The notes under the pieces are model-generated. The model saw only the letters and a program-made list of their open reading frames with translations, was not told the origin of the DNA and made no database searches. From assembly GCA_943371005.1 (NCBI GenBank), contig CALRTB020000001.1:1-64000 (forward strand): 64,000 bases of DNA, given 5' to 3'. This stretch comes from MRBY01 sp943371005. Lineage in GTDB: Bacteria > Cyanobacteriota > Cyanobacteriia > Cyanobacteriales > MRBY01. Below, piece after piece: positions 17,488 through 27,170 of this stretch; the first letter of the stretch is position 1, and every line of letters starts with the position of its first letter. A program made the position numbers and the translations under genes.

Positions 17488-18831
17488 ATGGCTCAGGCGC
17501 TCGTCATTGGAATTGGTCGTTCGGGAATTGCAGCGGCACGACTTTTAAAGCGACAGGGTTGGGAGGTGGTCTTAGGCGATCGCCAAACGGATGAATCCCT
17601 CGTCGCAGTGCAACAGGACTTGTCGGCCCAAGGGATTACGGTCAAACTCGGCCATACCCCGAACCTAACCGGCGATCGCCCCGATTTGATTGTAGTCAGT
17701 CCGGGAGTACCTTGGGATATTCCTTTTCTGAAAGAAGCGCGGGATCAAGGCATTGACACCATCGGCGAAATGGAATTGGCCTGGCGCAATCTGGATCAAA
17801 AACCCTGGATCGGTATTACCGGCACAAACGGTAAAACCACCACCACCGCCCTGGTAGAAGCGATTTTTCAAGTAGCGGGTCGGGGCGGCCCTGCCTGCGG
17901 GAATATTGGTCACGCCGCCTGTGAGCTTGTGTTGGGAGAAGCTACCCCAGAGTGGATTGTGGCAGAAATTAGTAGCTACCAAATTGAGTCCGCACCGACC
18001 CTCCGTCCCCAAATCGGTGTATGGACGACCTTCACACCAGACCACCTCGCCCGCCACTACACCCTCGACAATTATCACAACATTAAAGCGTCCCTCATTC
18101 AGCGTAGTCGCCGCCAAGTCTTGAATGGGGATGATCCGTTTTTGCGATCGCAGGCTGAACAATGGCCCGATGCCTATTGGACAAGCACCAAGGGAGCAGA
18201 ACATTTGCCCTGTGACCCTAAACGGGGGGTCTTTATCCAAGATGCTTGGGTGAAAGCCTTTGGGGAATTGGTGATTCCGGTTTCTCTGCTGAAAATGGTC
18301 GGCGACCATAACCGCCAAAATTTACTCTTGGCGATCGCCGCCGCCCGGTTAGCAAATATCGACAAAGGGGCGATCGCCGAGGCCATTGCGACCTTTCCTG
18401 GCGTGCCCCACCGTCTAGAACTAATTCGCCAGCACCAGGGAGTTGATTTTATCAATGACAGTAAAGCAACGAACTACGACGCCGCCGAGGTAGGCTTAAA
18501 TGCGGCCCCTGGCCCAGTGATCCTCATTGCCGGGGGCGAACCCAAAGAGGGCAATGCCGAGGCATGGATCGAAAAAATTAAAGAAAAGGCAGCAGCGGTG
18601 CTCTTAATTGGTGAGGCGGCTCCCCAATTTGCCCAGTTACTCCAAGAGAGCGATTACACCCAGTACGAAATCGTCGCCACCTTAGAAAAGGCGATCGCCC
18701 GCAGTGTTGATTTGATCCCCACCCACCAACCGAAAACGGTCCTTCTTTCTCCCGCCTGTGCCAGCTTCGATCAATACCGCAGTTTTGAGCACCGGGGCGA
18801 TCATTTTCGTCACCTTTGCCGAGCTCTGTAG
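17488..18831 (+). CDS. murD: UDP-N-acetylmuramoylalanine-D-glutamate ligase
   Basis: A 447-residue cytoplasmic Mur ligase that adds D-glutamate to UDP-MurNAc-L-Ala in peptidoglycan synthesis. Domain 1 starts with VIGIGRSGIAAARLL. The ATP-binding P-loop is GITGTNGKTTTTALV. Further conserved motifs are SSYQIESAPTLRP, TPDHLARH, the carbamoyl-lysine/metal region and HRLELIRQHQGVDFINDSKATN, ending with LSPACASFDQYRSFEHRGDHF. Length is normal. It is followed after 54 bases by the cytosine methyltransferase. Confidence 0.98.
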   Translation: MAQALVIGIGRSGIAAARLLKRQGWEVVLGDRQTDESLVAVQQDLSAQGITVKLGHTPNLTGDRPDLIVVSPGVPWDIPFLKEARDQGIDTIGEMELAWRNLDQKPWIGITGTNGKTTTTALVEAIFQVAGRGGPACGNIGHAACELVLGEATPEWIVAEISSYQIESAPTLRPQIGVWTTFTPDHLARHYTLDNYHNIKASLIQRSRRQVLNGDDPFLRSQAEQWPDAYWTSTKGAEHLPCDPKRGVFIQDAWVKAFGELVIPVSLLKMVGDHNRQNLLLAIAAARLANIDKGAIAEAIATFPGVPHRLELIRQHQGVDFINDSKATNYDAAEVGLNAAPGPVILIAGGEPKEGNAEAWIEKIKEKAAAVLLIGEAAPQFAQLLQESDYTQYEIVATLEKAIARSVDLIPTHQPKTVLLSPACASFDQYRSFEHRGDHFRHLCRAL

Positions 18832-18885
18832 GGCCAAAACCCTTTAGCATTAAAGAAAATTACAAACACTTACTGGGAGCGCACT

Positions 18886-20127
18886 GTGAACCAAAGGCCC
18901 CTAGCCATTGATTTGTTTGCCGGATGCGGCGGAATGTCCCTGGGGCTAGAAGCGGCGGGCTTTGATGTGGTCGCAGCGGTAGAAATTGACCCCGTCCATG
19001 CCCTCGTCCATGAGATAAATTTTCCCTATGGTGTCACCTTTTGCCGGGATATTCGTCGGCTGGAATGGCCAGAAATGCGCCAAGCGATTCAACGGCGCGG
19101 CTATTCAACGGCAGAAATTGATTTACTCACGGGTGGCCCTCCCTGCCAGGGATTTTCAGTGATGGGCAAACGACAATTGAATGATCCGCGCAATCAATTG
19201 ATCTTTGAATACGTCCGGTTGTTGCGGGAAATTCAACCCAAATATTTTATTTTTGAAAATGTCCAGGGCCTTACGGGGCAGCGCCACCAAGAGATGTTAA
19301 CGCAGCTTTGCCAATCTTTGGGCGAGGCTGGTTATCATGTTTTGCCTCCCCAGGTGCTCAATGGTGCTGACTATGGCGCTCCCCAACGACGTAAACGCTT
19401 AATTTTATTGGGATATCGCCGGGATGTTCCCCCTGTGGCCTATCCGACTCCGAGCCATGGCCCTGGCCGAAAACCCTATGTCACCGTCCACCAGGCGATC
19501 GCCGATTTAGAACCCATCCCCGTTTTTACGGATATTGACCGGGGCATTGTCCCTCCCGACCCCCTAGGAGCGTTTGGGCGATCGCTCAATGGGCAGTTTC
19601 GCCATTGCCATACCCGTCAACTAGAAACTAATTTTCTCTGGGGACACCTCGGTTCTCAGCATCAACCAGCAATCCAAGCCCGTTTCCAAGCCACCCCCCC
19701 CGGCAGAAAAGAAGCCATTAGTCGCCTTTTTAAACTGGACGCCCAGGGCCTCAGCAATACCCTACGGGCCGGAACCCCCACCGACAAAGGCTCCTTTACT
19801 GCCCCTAGGCCTATTCATTACCAATTGCCCCGCTGCATTTCGATCCGCGAAGCCGCCCGCCTACATACCTTCCCCGATTGGTTTCAATTTCACCGCAAGG
19901 TTTGGCATGGCTTCCGGGAAATTGGCAATGCTGTACTGCCGCTCCTGGCCAAAAAAATTGCCCAAGAAATTATTCACACGCTAGAAATTCAGCCGGATTT
20001 GCTACCCAAAAAAACAATTTATCTTGCCCAGACTGATGCTTTATGGTACCCCCTTGGGCAAGCTAGTCAATATTGGGAAATTCCGTGGCATTTGGTTCCG
20101 CGCCGCCGCCGTCCTTCCCCACCCTAA
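18886..20127 (+). CDS. Solitary DNA cytosine-5 methyltransferase
   Basis: A 413-residue m5C methyltransferase starting at GTG. Conserved motifs are in order: I DLFAGCGGMSLGLEAAGF, IV GGPPCQGFS with the catalytic Cys, VI ENVQG, VIII QRRKRLILLGYR, and X REIGNAVLPLLAKKIA, with a variable target-recognition region between VIII and IX (about 190-290). No restriction endonuclease gene adjoins it, so it looks like an orphan methylase. Cyanobacteria rich in HIP1 often encode an orphan m5C enzyme acting on CGATCG, the HIP1 core (M.Ssp6803I type). Assigning that specificity here is inference. Confidence 0.93.
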   Translation: MNQRPLAIDLFAGCGGMSLGLEAAGFDVVAAVEIDPVHALVHEINFPYGVTFCRDIRRLEWPEMRQAIQRRGYSTAEIDLLTGGPPCQGFSVMGKRQLNDPRNQLIFEYVRLLREIQPKYFIFENVQGLTGQRHQEMLTQLCQSLGEAGYHVLPPQVLNGADYGAPQRRKRLILLGYRRDVPPVAYPTPSHGPGRKPYVTVHQAIADLEPIPVFTDIDRGIVPPDPLGAFGRSLNGQFRHCHTRQLETNFLWGHLGSQHQPAIQARFQATPPGRKEAISRLFKLDAQGLSNTLRAGTPTDKGSFTAPRPIHYQLPRCISIREAARLHTFPDWFQFHRKVWHGFREIGNAVLPLLAKKIAQEIIHTLEIQPDLLPKKTIYLAQTDALWYPLGQASQYWEIPWHLVPRRRRPSPP

Positions 20128-20307
20128 AAATCATAAAAGTCATATTTTTTGAAACCCAATTTCTCACCTATGATAACTATATTCCTATTTGACAGACTAT
20201 CTTTTTAACTCTCAATAACCCGTTGTGAAATTGATTTTGAGCTGGTAGAAACCAGTTTCTTTTTGCTGTTTAATTCTTGTTAACGCTCCTCCCCAATTAC
20301 TGGTACT

Positions 20308-21858
20308 ATGGATTTTCTCCGACTGCGGCACAGTCGATGGCTACGATGGCTCAGCCTGAATATCTGCTTGGCGATCGCCTATGCCTGGACCGCGGAAATC
20401 AGTCTCGTTTTTACCACCTTGCCGGGAACCGTCGCTTCAGTATGGCTCCCCTCAGGGTTGACATTGGGTTTAATTCTTCTTTTTGGTAATCAAATCTTAC
20501 CGAGCATTGCCCTAGGTTCCCTCTGGGTTATTTCTTTTGATTTGATCGAACGGGATCCAAATATTAGTCTTCATGCTTTTGTTTGGGTTAACTTCGGTTG
20601 CATTGCCGGCAATTTAGTACAACCCCTTTTAGCCCGTTTTATCCTAAAAAAATATTCCCAGAATCGATACTTTTTCAATCAAGTTCGGGGCGTTTTGACT
20701 TACATCACCGCAGCAACTATTTCGCCGATGGCCTCCGCTTTTATTGGCGTCACCAGCGTTGTTTTTGCAGGACGTATGGAATGGGAACACTATGGCTTAA
20801 ATTGGTTTACTTGGTGGTTGGCCAGTACCTTGGCCCACTTGATTTTTACGCCTGTCATTCTTCTGGGAAAGGATTTTTTTAGTCGAAAAATTCCCTACCA
20901 CGTTGTAGAGGCGGTGCTAATTTTAGCGATTTTTATCGGTGTGAGCTGGAGTATTTTTATCCAAAGTTACCCCGTCGCCTATCTACTGTTGCTTATTTTG
21001 AATTGGACGGTGTTTCGCTATGGTGCTTTTGTTTCGAGCCTATTGGTGAGCATTGTTTCTATTGTGGCTATTTATACAACCGCCCATGGTTTGGGGGTAT
21101 TTGTTTTAGAGTCTCAAAATCAATCCCTATTGTTTTTGCAATCATTTATGGGGGTATTTGCCCTCAGTTCTCTGCTCCTCTCGGCGGCAGTCGAAGAACG
21201 GAGCCGCGCCCAGTCTTCCCTCAAAAAAGCCCTGGACAATTCCACAAAGCTCGTTTTAGAAAGAACCAAGGAATTACGGCGTAGTGAAGCACTGCTCCGG
21301 CAGACCAACCAAGAATTACAAAAATTAGTTCATTTAGACGGTCTAACCCAAATTGCCAACCGACGCTGTTTTAATCAACGGCTCACGGCGGAGTGGCATC
21401 GTCTCTACCGCGAACAGAAACCTCTGGCGTTAATTCTCTTTGATGTGGATTACTTCAAACGCTACAACGATTTCTACGGTCACCAACAGGGAGATGAATG
21501 TCTGATTCAAATTGCCCAGTCGGTGAAACACATTCTCAAGCGACCGGCAGATTTGGTGGCTCGCTATGGGGGAGAAGAGTTTGTGGTTGTGTTGCCGAAC
21601 ACGACTCAAGAAGGGGCAACCATCGTCGCTAAGCGAATTCGGCGAACCATCTTAGATCTTCAAATCGCCCACAATGCGACGGAAACGGGTGAGGCAATTG
21701 TGACCGTTAGTCTCGGTGTTTTCAGTGGTATTCCCCAGGGCCAGGAAAAACCTCTAACCTTTGTGCAAAAAGCGGACCAAGCCCTCTATTTAGCCAAACA
21801 GCAGGGGCGCAACCGCATTGTTGTCGCCGGGGAGTCCGAGTTGCCCCGTTTGCCTTAG
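20308..21858 (+). CDS. MASE1-domain diguanylate cyclase
   Basis: A 516-residue inner-membrane protein. The first 290 residues contain about eight hydrophobic helices with a MASE1-type pattern (WLPSGLTLGLILLFGNQILPSIALGS). A coiled-coil linker (295-335) connects to a GGDEF domain. The active-site loop is GGEEF, a functional variant, and an inhibitory RXXD site (RPAD) lies five residues ahead, so the enzyme should make c-di-GMP and be feedback-inhibited. DVDYFKRYNDFYGHQQGDECL is the usual metal/substrate region. The membrane ligand is unknown. Confidence 0.92.
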   Translation: MDFLRLRHSRWLRWLSLNICLAIAYAWTAEISLVFTTLPGTVASVWLPSGLTLGLILLFGNQILPSIALGSLWVISFDLIERDPNISLHAFVWVNFGCIAGNLVQPLLARFILKKYSQNRYFFNQVRGVLTYITAATISPMASAFIGVTSVVFAGRMEWEHYGLNWFTWWLASTLAHLIFTPVILLGKDFFSRKIPYHVVEAVLILAIFIGVSWSIFIQSYPVAYLLLLILNWTVFRYGAFVSSLLVSIVSIVAIYTTAHGLGVFVLESQNQSLLFLQSFMGVFALSSLLLSAAVEERSRAQSSLKKALDNSTKLVLERTKELRRSEALLRQTNQELQKLVHLDGLTQIANRRCFNQRLTAEWHRLYREQKPLALILFDVDYFKRYNDFYGHQQGDECLIQIAQSVKHILKRPADLVARYGGEEFVVVLPNTTQEGATIVAKRIRRTILDLQIAHNATETGEAIVTVSLGVFSGIPQGQEKPLTFVQKADQALYLAKQQGRNRIVVAGESELPRLP

Positions 21859-22220
21859 TCCAAAGGCGCTAATCCAAAGGCGATCGCCTTGCTCATCATC
21901 CGTCAGCCCCCAGATTTTAAGCCCAGATTAACGGCGATTTATCCCTGCGCTAGCCTGGATTAAAAGTCCATTAACCCCGTCCAAGATGATCTCAGGGAAC
22001 GACCCAACCGTCTATAATGTGGGATGATTTCAACGATTTGCTTTAAATTGAAGCATTTTGTTTTGATCCACTACCCGACATCCCCTTTGAAGTCATCCTT
22101 TTCTACAAACTCGGGAATCTGTATGGCGTACCATGACCCCCCAAAAAAATTTTCCGGGAGTACACACCATGCACACTACTTTTTAAAGCACCAAAATAAG
22201 AAACCTAAGGAGTTGAATCC
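21859..22220. other. Intergenic leader upstream of sqdB
   Basis: About 360 bases between the GGDEF gene and sqdB. A 66-codon reading frame is present (22024-22224) but overlaps the sqdB start, has no family resemblance and is probably not a gene. AAGGAG at 22206 is a strong ribosome-binding site for sqdB. Confidence 0.5.
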
Positions 22221-23423
22221 ATGAAAATAATTGTTCTGGGTGGAGATGGGTTTTGCGGCTGGCCCACAGCATTGCATCTGTCGAAAGCAGGTCACGATGT
22301 TGTTATTGTTGATAACCTTTCCAGAAGAAATATTGATAATGAACTGGAAGTAACATCACTGACGCCGATTAGCCCAATGTCGGTCAGGCTCAGAGCATGG
22401 AAAGAACTCACTGGCAAAACAATTCAGTTCTTCAACTTCAACATTGCCCACGAATATGACCAGCTCCTCAAGCTGTTCGCTGACTACCAACCGGATGTCG
22501 TCGTTCACTTCGCCGAACAACGGGCGGCTCCTTATTCCATGAAGTCTCCAAAGCACAAGCGCTATACCGTCGATAACAATCTAAACGGTACAAATAATGT
22601 GCTTTGCGCCATTGTCGAATCAGGTCTCGATATCCATGTGGTTCACCTCGGCACCATGGGGGTTTATGGCTATGGCACCGCCGGAATGAAGATTCCCGAA
22701 GGCTACCTGGATGTTCAGGTGGTTACCGAAGAAGGCAAAGTAATCGAAAAGCAGATTTTGCACCCGGCAAATCCTGGCAGCATCTATCACATGACCAAAA
22801 CCCAGGATCAACTATTTTTTGCCTACTACAACAAAAATGACCAAGTCCGGGTTACTGACTTACACCAGGGGATTGTTTGGGGCACCAACACCGCAGAAAC
22901 ATCAATGGATGAACGGCTGATTAACCGCTTCGATTATGATGGCGACTATGGCACGGTTCTCAATCGCTTTTTGATGCAAGCAGCTGTGGGCCATCCGCTG
23001 ACTGTCCATGGTACCGGCGGCCAAACCCGTGCTTTTATTCATATTCAAGATACAGTGCGTTGTGTTGAATTGGCGATTAGCAACCCTCCGGCCAAAGGAG
23101 AACGGGTCAAAATCCTCAACCAGATGACGGAAACCCACCGCGTCCGGGATCTGGCCCAGATGGTGGCAAATATTGCTGGAGCGGAAATTCAATATTTAGA
23201 AAATCCTCGGAATGAAGCGGCAGAAAACGAACTGTATGTGGATAATCAGTGCTTCCTGGATATGGGCCTAGAGCCAACCAAGCTCGATAAGGGGCTGATG
23301 TTGGAGGTCACAGAAATCGCGAAAAAATATGTGGATCGCTGCGATCGCTCTCGGATTCTCTGTACTTCTAAGTGGACCCAAAGTGCGACTTCAGAACCGT
23401 TGAAAGTTCCCGCAAAGGTTTAG
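22221..23423 (+). CDS. sqdB: UDP-sulfoquinovose synthase
   Basis: A 400-residue short-chain dehydrogenase-type enzyme that makes UDP-sulfoquinovose from UDP-glucose and sulfite for the thylakoid lipid SQDG. The NAD-binding motif is GGDGFCGWPTALHLSKAGHDV, with the SqdB-typical VDNLSRRNID and TSLTPI. The catalytic region includes HLGTMGVYGYG and YHMTKTQDQLFFAYY with the YxxxK tyrosine replaced in the usual SqdB arrangement. TGGQTRAFIHIQDTVRC is also diagnostic. The ATG follows AAGGAGTTGAATCC, and a HIP1-based terminator follows the gene. Confidence 0.97.
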   Translation: MKIIVLGGDGFCGWPTALHLSKAGHDVVIVDNLSRRNIDNELEVTSLTPISPMSVRLRAWKELTGKTIQFFNFNIAHEYDQLLKLFADYQPDVVVHFAEQRAAPYSMKSPKHKRYTVDNNLNGTNNVLCAIVESGLDIHVVHLGTMGVYGYGTAGMKIPEGYLDVQVVTEEGKVIEKQILHPANPGSIYHMTKTQDQLFFAYYNKNDQVRVTDLHQGIVWGTNTAETSMDERLINRFDYDGDYGTVLNRFLMQAAVGHPLTVHGTGGQTRAFIHIQDTVRCVELAISNPPAKGERVKILNQMTETHRVRDLAQMVANIAGAEIQYLENPRNEAAENELYVDNQCFLDMGLEPTKLDKGLMLEVTEIAKKYVDRCDRSRILCTSKWTQSATSEPLKVPAKV

Positions 23424-23461
23424 GTTTAGAACTTGGAGTTCTTAAATATTTGGCGTAATGG

Positions 23462-23483
23462 GGGGCGATCGCCCCTTTTTTTT
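23462..23483 (+). terminator. Terminator of sqdB built on a HIP1 palindrome
   Basis: GGGGCGATCGCCCC (23462-23475) is a perfect palindrome that can fold as a five-pair G/C stem with a GATC loop, followed by eight T. The core is the genome's HIP1 repeat, so the repeat appears to serve as a terminator stem. Confidence 0.65.
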
Positions 23484-23542
23484 GTGTTGATTGAGCTTTT
23501 GGCTCTCGTGCGGTGGCGAGGCATGAAAAAGAGCTTTTAAAT

Positions 23543-23579
23543 AAAAAAAGAAGACCTCCATAGCAACCCATGGAAGTCT
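23543..23579 (-). terminator. Rho-independent terminator of rpmB
   Basis: On the minus strand AGACTTCCAT pairs with ATGGAGGTCT (one G-U) around GGGTTGCT, followed by TCTTTTTTT, 35 bases past the rpmB stop. Confidence 0.85.
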
Positions 23580-23613
23580 GGGGAAAATTACGAAAGACTG
23601 GGCGTTTTTGACC

Positions 23614-23850
23614 TTAGAGTTTGTTAAGGTTGATGCCAGCTTCTCTAGCCATGGCGTCGATGCCTTTCTTTTCAAGGGTTTTGATCGCTTTAGTGGAAAG
23701 ACGTAGGCGGACAAAGCGATTGCCTTCGGGCCACCAGACTCTTTTCCACTGTAAATTAACTTCCTGTAGCTTTTTCGTCCGACGGTGGGAGTGGGAAACC
23801 GCCATCGCATTATTGGCTTTCTTGCCGGTAATCTGGCACTTACGGGACAT
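23614..23850 (-). CDS. rpmB: 50S ribosomal protein L28
   Basis: A 78-residue ribosomal protein with the L28 signature MSRKCQITGKKANNAMAVSHSHRRTKK and VRLRLSTKAIKTLEKKG. The length is normal for cyanobacteria. The zinc-type cysteine pairs of some L28 proteins are absent; only one cysteine remains. It is convergent with sqdB and divergent from the small membrane protein gene. Confidence 0.98.
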   Translation of the reverse strand: MSRKCQITGKKANNAMAVSHSHRRTKKLQEVNLQWKRVWWPEGNRFVRLRLSTKAIKTLEKKGIDAMAREAGINLNKL

Positions 23851-23929
23851 ACGAAAGATCTCCTAGCAATTTTTATAATAAGTAATCCAATCTATAATCA
23901 TAGTGCATTAACGAAGCGAGGCCAAATTC

Positions 23930-24118
23930 ATGCAACGCGGAAAACTGACCGCTATTATTACCGGAGCGATTTCTCTTTTGTTGGCGATCGCCTATTTACT
24001 GCTCGTCCAAATTCTGGATTTTCGCGGCGAAATGAAACCCGCGCCGATGGTGGAGATGCTCCCGACAATGATCAGTGTTTTAGAACAACCCTGCACTAAC
24101 CAGAAGTTTTACTCCTAA
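23930..24118 (+). CDS. Small conserved membrane protein
   Basis: A 62-residue protein with one N-terminal hydrophobic helix (LTAIITGAISLLLAIAYLLLV) followed by LDFRGEMKPAPMVE and a short C-terminal tail. The compact conserved-looking layout and start near the divergent rpmB promoter make it a likely real gene of a cyanobacterium-specific family. I cannot assign a function. Confidence 0.6.
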   Translation: MQRGKLTAIITGAISLLLAIAYLLLVQILDFRGEMKPAPMVEMLPTMISVLEQPCTNQKFYS

Positions 24119-24256
24119 GCATTACAGCGATTTCCCTGGGGCGACTAAGTCGGGCCGCTAGAATGAAACTATGACAATCAATGGGCGATAGTCCTCCAGT
24201 ACTCAAATTCATTCATACATTCATAGGGCGATCGCTCGGCAACTGGAGAATTTTAT

Positions 24257-25699
24257 ATGGCTTTTACTGGGGAAGAAAAATCTTCCCAAAATCCAACCAT
24301 CGCAACCCCCTCAACGGACAATTCCCCGCAACAAAAACAAGAGTTTAATGCCTGGCAACTGTGGAACATGAGCATTGGCTTCCTTGGGATTCAGTTTGGT
24401 TGGGGCCTGCAGATGGCAAATATGAGCTCTATTTTTGAACATCTCGGCGCCAGCGCCCACAGCATTCCGATTCTTTGGTTGGCCGCCCCCCTAACGGGTC
24501 TTTTGGTACAACCGGTCATTGGCAATTTAAGCGATCACACTTGGACTCCCCTGGGACGTCGTCGCCCTTATATTCTCGTGGGGGCTCTCTTGGCGTCGAT
24601 GGCGTTAGTCCTGATGCCCCAATGCGGCAGCCTTTGGATGGCGGCAGGACTCCTCTGGATCTTAGACACCAGCGCTAATACGAGTATGGTGCCATTCCGG
24701 GCTTTCGTTGGGGATCTCTTGCCCAAACAGCAACGGACAAAAGGGTTTGCCATGCAAAGCGTCATGGTTGGCCTAGGGGCGATCGCCGCTTCGATGTTGC
24801 CTTGGCTCCTGAGTCACTTATTCGCTGTAAATTCTGCCACCGGCCCAGCTCAGCAAATTCCCCAATCTGTCACCTGGTCTTTTTATATTGGTGCCGGGCT
24901 CTTTCTCAGTACAGTCTTGTGGACGGTGCTGACCACTGCAGAAACTCCTCCCCCGGATTTAGACCGCTTCGATCAACTCAAGGAAAAACGCGGTGGTATC
25001 CGCCAGAGCTTTAGTGAAACCTGGCAAGTGTTGGGGCAAATGCCACCGACAATGTATCGACTCGCCTGGGTGCAGATCTTTACTTGGTTGGGAATTTTTT
25101 GTTTTTTTATTTACTTCCCGCCAGCGGTGGCCCGGAATATTTTTGGGGCTGTGGATATCCAGTCCACCCTCTACAACCAAGGGATTGAATGGGCGGGAAT
25201 TTGTTTTGCTGTTTTTAATGCCGTCTGTATTCCCTTTTCGTTCCTTTTGCCCTGGCTCACCCGTCGCGTTGGCCGCAAGGTGATCCACATCATTTGTCTT
25301 TTGTGTGGCGGCTTGAGCCTCATTGCCCTTTTGAAAATTCAGCAACCCTGGCTGATTTTACCTTCAATGGTTGGTTTTGGCTTGGCCTGGGCCAGCGCCC
25401 AAGCAATCCCCTACGCCATTTTGACCTACACTTTACCGACCCAAAGACGGGGTATTTACCAAGGCATTTTTAACTTTTTTATTGTGTTGCCAGAAATTGC
25501 GGTTTCCCTGGGCTTCGGCTGGATTATGGAACATTGGCTCCAGGATAATCGACTCGCTGCTGTGGTCTTAGGAGGAAGTTTTCTCGTGATTGCGGCAGGC
25601 TTGATGGTGTTTGTGCCGACGGAGGCAAAGCAATTAGCGGCACGACAAACGCCACCACAACAAGTAAAAGAGCCTGCCGTTGTTGATTCGACGGTCTAG
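24257..25699 (+). CDS. MFS transporter, SLC45/GPH-like
   Basis: A 480-residue carrier with about twelve membrane segments. Residues 1-35 are a hydrophilic head. The segment GIQFGWGLQMANMSSIFEHLGA and the loop motif GNLSDHTWTPLGRRRPYILVGALL resemble SLC45 (sucrose/H+ symporter) and GPH-type carriers; a second copy of the loop motif is LTRRVGRKVIH. A sugar or organic solute is plausible, but the substrate is not shown by sequence. The stop codon overlaps that of ctpA by four bases (CTAG). Confidence 0.85.
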   Translation: MAFTGEEKSSQNPTIATPSTDNSPQQKQEFNAWQLWNMSIGFLGIQFGWGLQMANMSSIFEHLGASAHSIPILWLAAPLTGLLVQPVIGNLSDHTWTPLGRRRPYILVGALLASMALVLMPQCGSLWMAAGLLWILDTSANTSMVPFRAFVGDLLPKQQRTKGFAMQSVMVGLGAIAASMLPWLLSHLFAVNSATGPAQQIPQSVTWSFYIGAGLFLSTVLWTVLTTAETPPPDLDRFDQLKEKRGGIRQSFSETWQVLGQMPPTMYRLAWVQIFTWLGIFCFFIYFPPAVARNIFGAVDIQSTLYNQGIEWAGICFAVFNAVCIPFSFLLPWLTRRVGRKVIHIICLLCGGLSLIALLKIQQPWLILPSMVGFGLAWASAQAIPYAILTYTLPTQRRGIYQGIFNFFIVLPEIAVSLGFGWIMEHWLQDNRLAAVVLGGSFLVIAAGLMVFVPTEAKQLAARQTPPQQVKEPAVVDSTV

Positions 25700-26940
25700 G
25701 GCACTTGGGAAATTTGGGCGATCGCCTGGTCTTGGGTCAATAGATCGAGGGCCGCTTGATATTGCAGATCCGTTTCACTGCCCATCATCCCATAGCCGAT
25801 TGGCTCCTGGGGCACCACCTCATCGGGCATAATCCCTAACTTATTAATGTCGTGGTGCAGGGGAGTTTCATATTTCGCGACGGTGACTGCCATGCCCGCC
25901 CCATCTGGCAATTCAAATAGAGATTGAATCAGCCCTTTCCCAAAGGTTTTCTCCCCCACAAGCACTGCTCGGCCATTGTCCTGGAGTGCCCCAGCTAAAA
26001 TTTCACTGGCGCTAGCCGTCGCTTGATTCACGAGGACGACCAGGGGCGCATTAGTGAGGGGTTGGCCCACGGCACTGTAGCTTTCGAAAATCCCTTGGCG
26101 GTTGACCGTGTACACAATAGTTTCTTGATCAAGCCAGAGGCGTGCAATCTCGATGCCCGCCTGGAGCAGACCACCAGGATTATTGCGCAGATCTAAAACA
26201 TAGCGATCAGCTCCCTGTTTTTGTAGCTGATTCAGGGATTTAATAATTTCTGTTTTGGCGTTGGCACTGAATTGATTGAGGCGAATGTAACCCACTTTTT
26301 CGCCATTTTTTTCGTCTAATTTGTCATAGACAGGATTCAGGGCAATGGTGTCACGGGTAACTTTGACGGTGCGTACCGTATCTGTTTTTGGCGATTTTAC
26401 GGTAAGAGAAACGGTGCTGCCTTTTTTGCCACGCATTCTCGCAGCAGCCTCCTCTAGGCCAATATTGCGGGTATCAATGCCATCAATGGCTAAGATTTGA
26501 TCTTTTGCTTCAATACCAGCCGCTTCTGCTGGGGAGCCAGGCAGGGGCAAAATCACCTCTAAAACATCGACTTCTGGATTGACATTGATCTGTAAACCGA
26601 CCCCTGAGAGTTCGCCGGAGGTGCTGACTTTGAGGCTGCGGTACTGCTCTGGGCGCAGGAGGCGAGTGTAAGGGTCATCGAGGAGGGCCAACATTTCGCC
26701 CACGGCTTCATAGGCTTCTTCGCGGGTTTTGAGGGGCCGCTTTAGGAATTTTTGCCGGATGAGCCACCAATTTTGATGGTTAAAGGTTTCATCGACGTAG
26801 GCTTGACTGACGTAACGCCAGGCCTGGAGCAGTAAATCTTGTTCGTTGGTCAAGGCGATCGCCCGCTCCATGGGCCCAAAGACCAATACCAACACTAGCA
26901 AAAGACTGCAAAGACCAGCCTGTAAACGTTTTCTCAGCAT
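25696..26940 (-). CDS. ctpA: C-terminal processing protease
   Basis: A 414-residue S41 peptidase with an N-terminal signal peptide (LCSLLLVLVLVFGPMERAIA), so it acts in the lumen or periplasm. A PDZ domain (about 110-190, SGVGLQINVN to GIEAKDQILAIDG) precedes the catalytic core with the serine in ATASASEILAGALQ and lysine in EKTFGKGLIQ, the CtpA Ser-Lys dyad. In cyanobacteria CtpA trims the D1 precursor of photosystem II; paralogues CtpB/CtpC exist, so the exact paralogue is less sure. It is divergent from petBD. Confidence 0.9.
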   Translation of the reverse strand: MLRKRLQAGLCSLLLVLVLVFGPMERAIALTNEQDLLLQAWRYVSQAYVDETFNHQNWWLIRQKFLKRPLKTREEAYEAVGEMLALLDDPYTRLLRPEQYRSLKVSTSGELSGVGLQINVNPEVDVLEVILPLPGSPAEAAGIEAKDQILAIDGIDTRNIGLEEAAARMRGKKGSTVSLTVKSPKTDTVRTVKVTRDTIALNPVYDKLDEKNGEKVGYIRLNQFSANAKTEIIKSLNQLQKQGADRYVLDLRNNPGGLLQAGIEIARLWLDQETIVYTVNRQGIFESYSAVGQPLTNAPLVVLVNQATASASEILAGALQDNGRAVLVGEKTFGKGLIQSLFELPDGAGMAVTVAKYETPLHHDINKLGIMPDEVVPQEPIGYGMMGSETDLQYQAALDLLTQDQAIAQISQVP

Positions 26941-27170
26941 CCGTCGAGTTTTATGAAAAATACTTGATTATTTTTAACACTATAGCGAAATTAACGGCCC
27001 TTTGACGGGTTTCGAGGTTATCCTGGGGCGATCGCCGTCAACAAAAATTGGCCCTGACGCCATTAGGGTCACTTCCGCCAAAAAGCCCGATAATCCTTTC
27101 ACTTCACCACTTGACAGAGCAAGCTGTGTTACATTTTTGTAAAGAGATTTTTCGTTTCTAATCAGGCTTC

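Noticed and set aside
22024..22224. 66-codon frame upstream of sqdB
   Set aside because: Overlaps the sqdB start, low complexity and no recognisable family.
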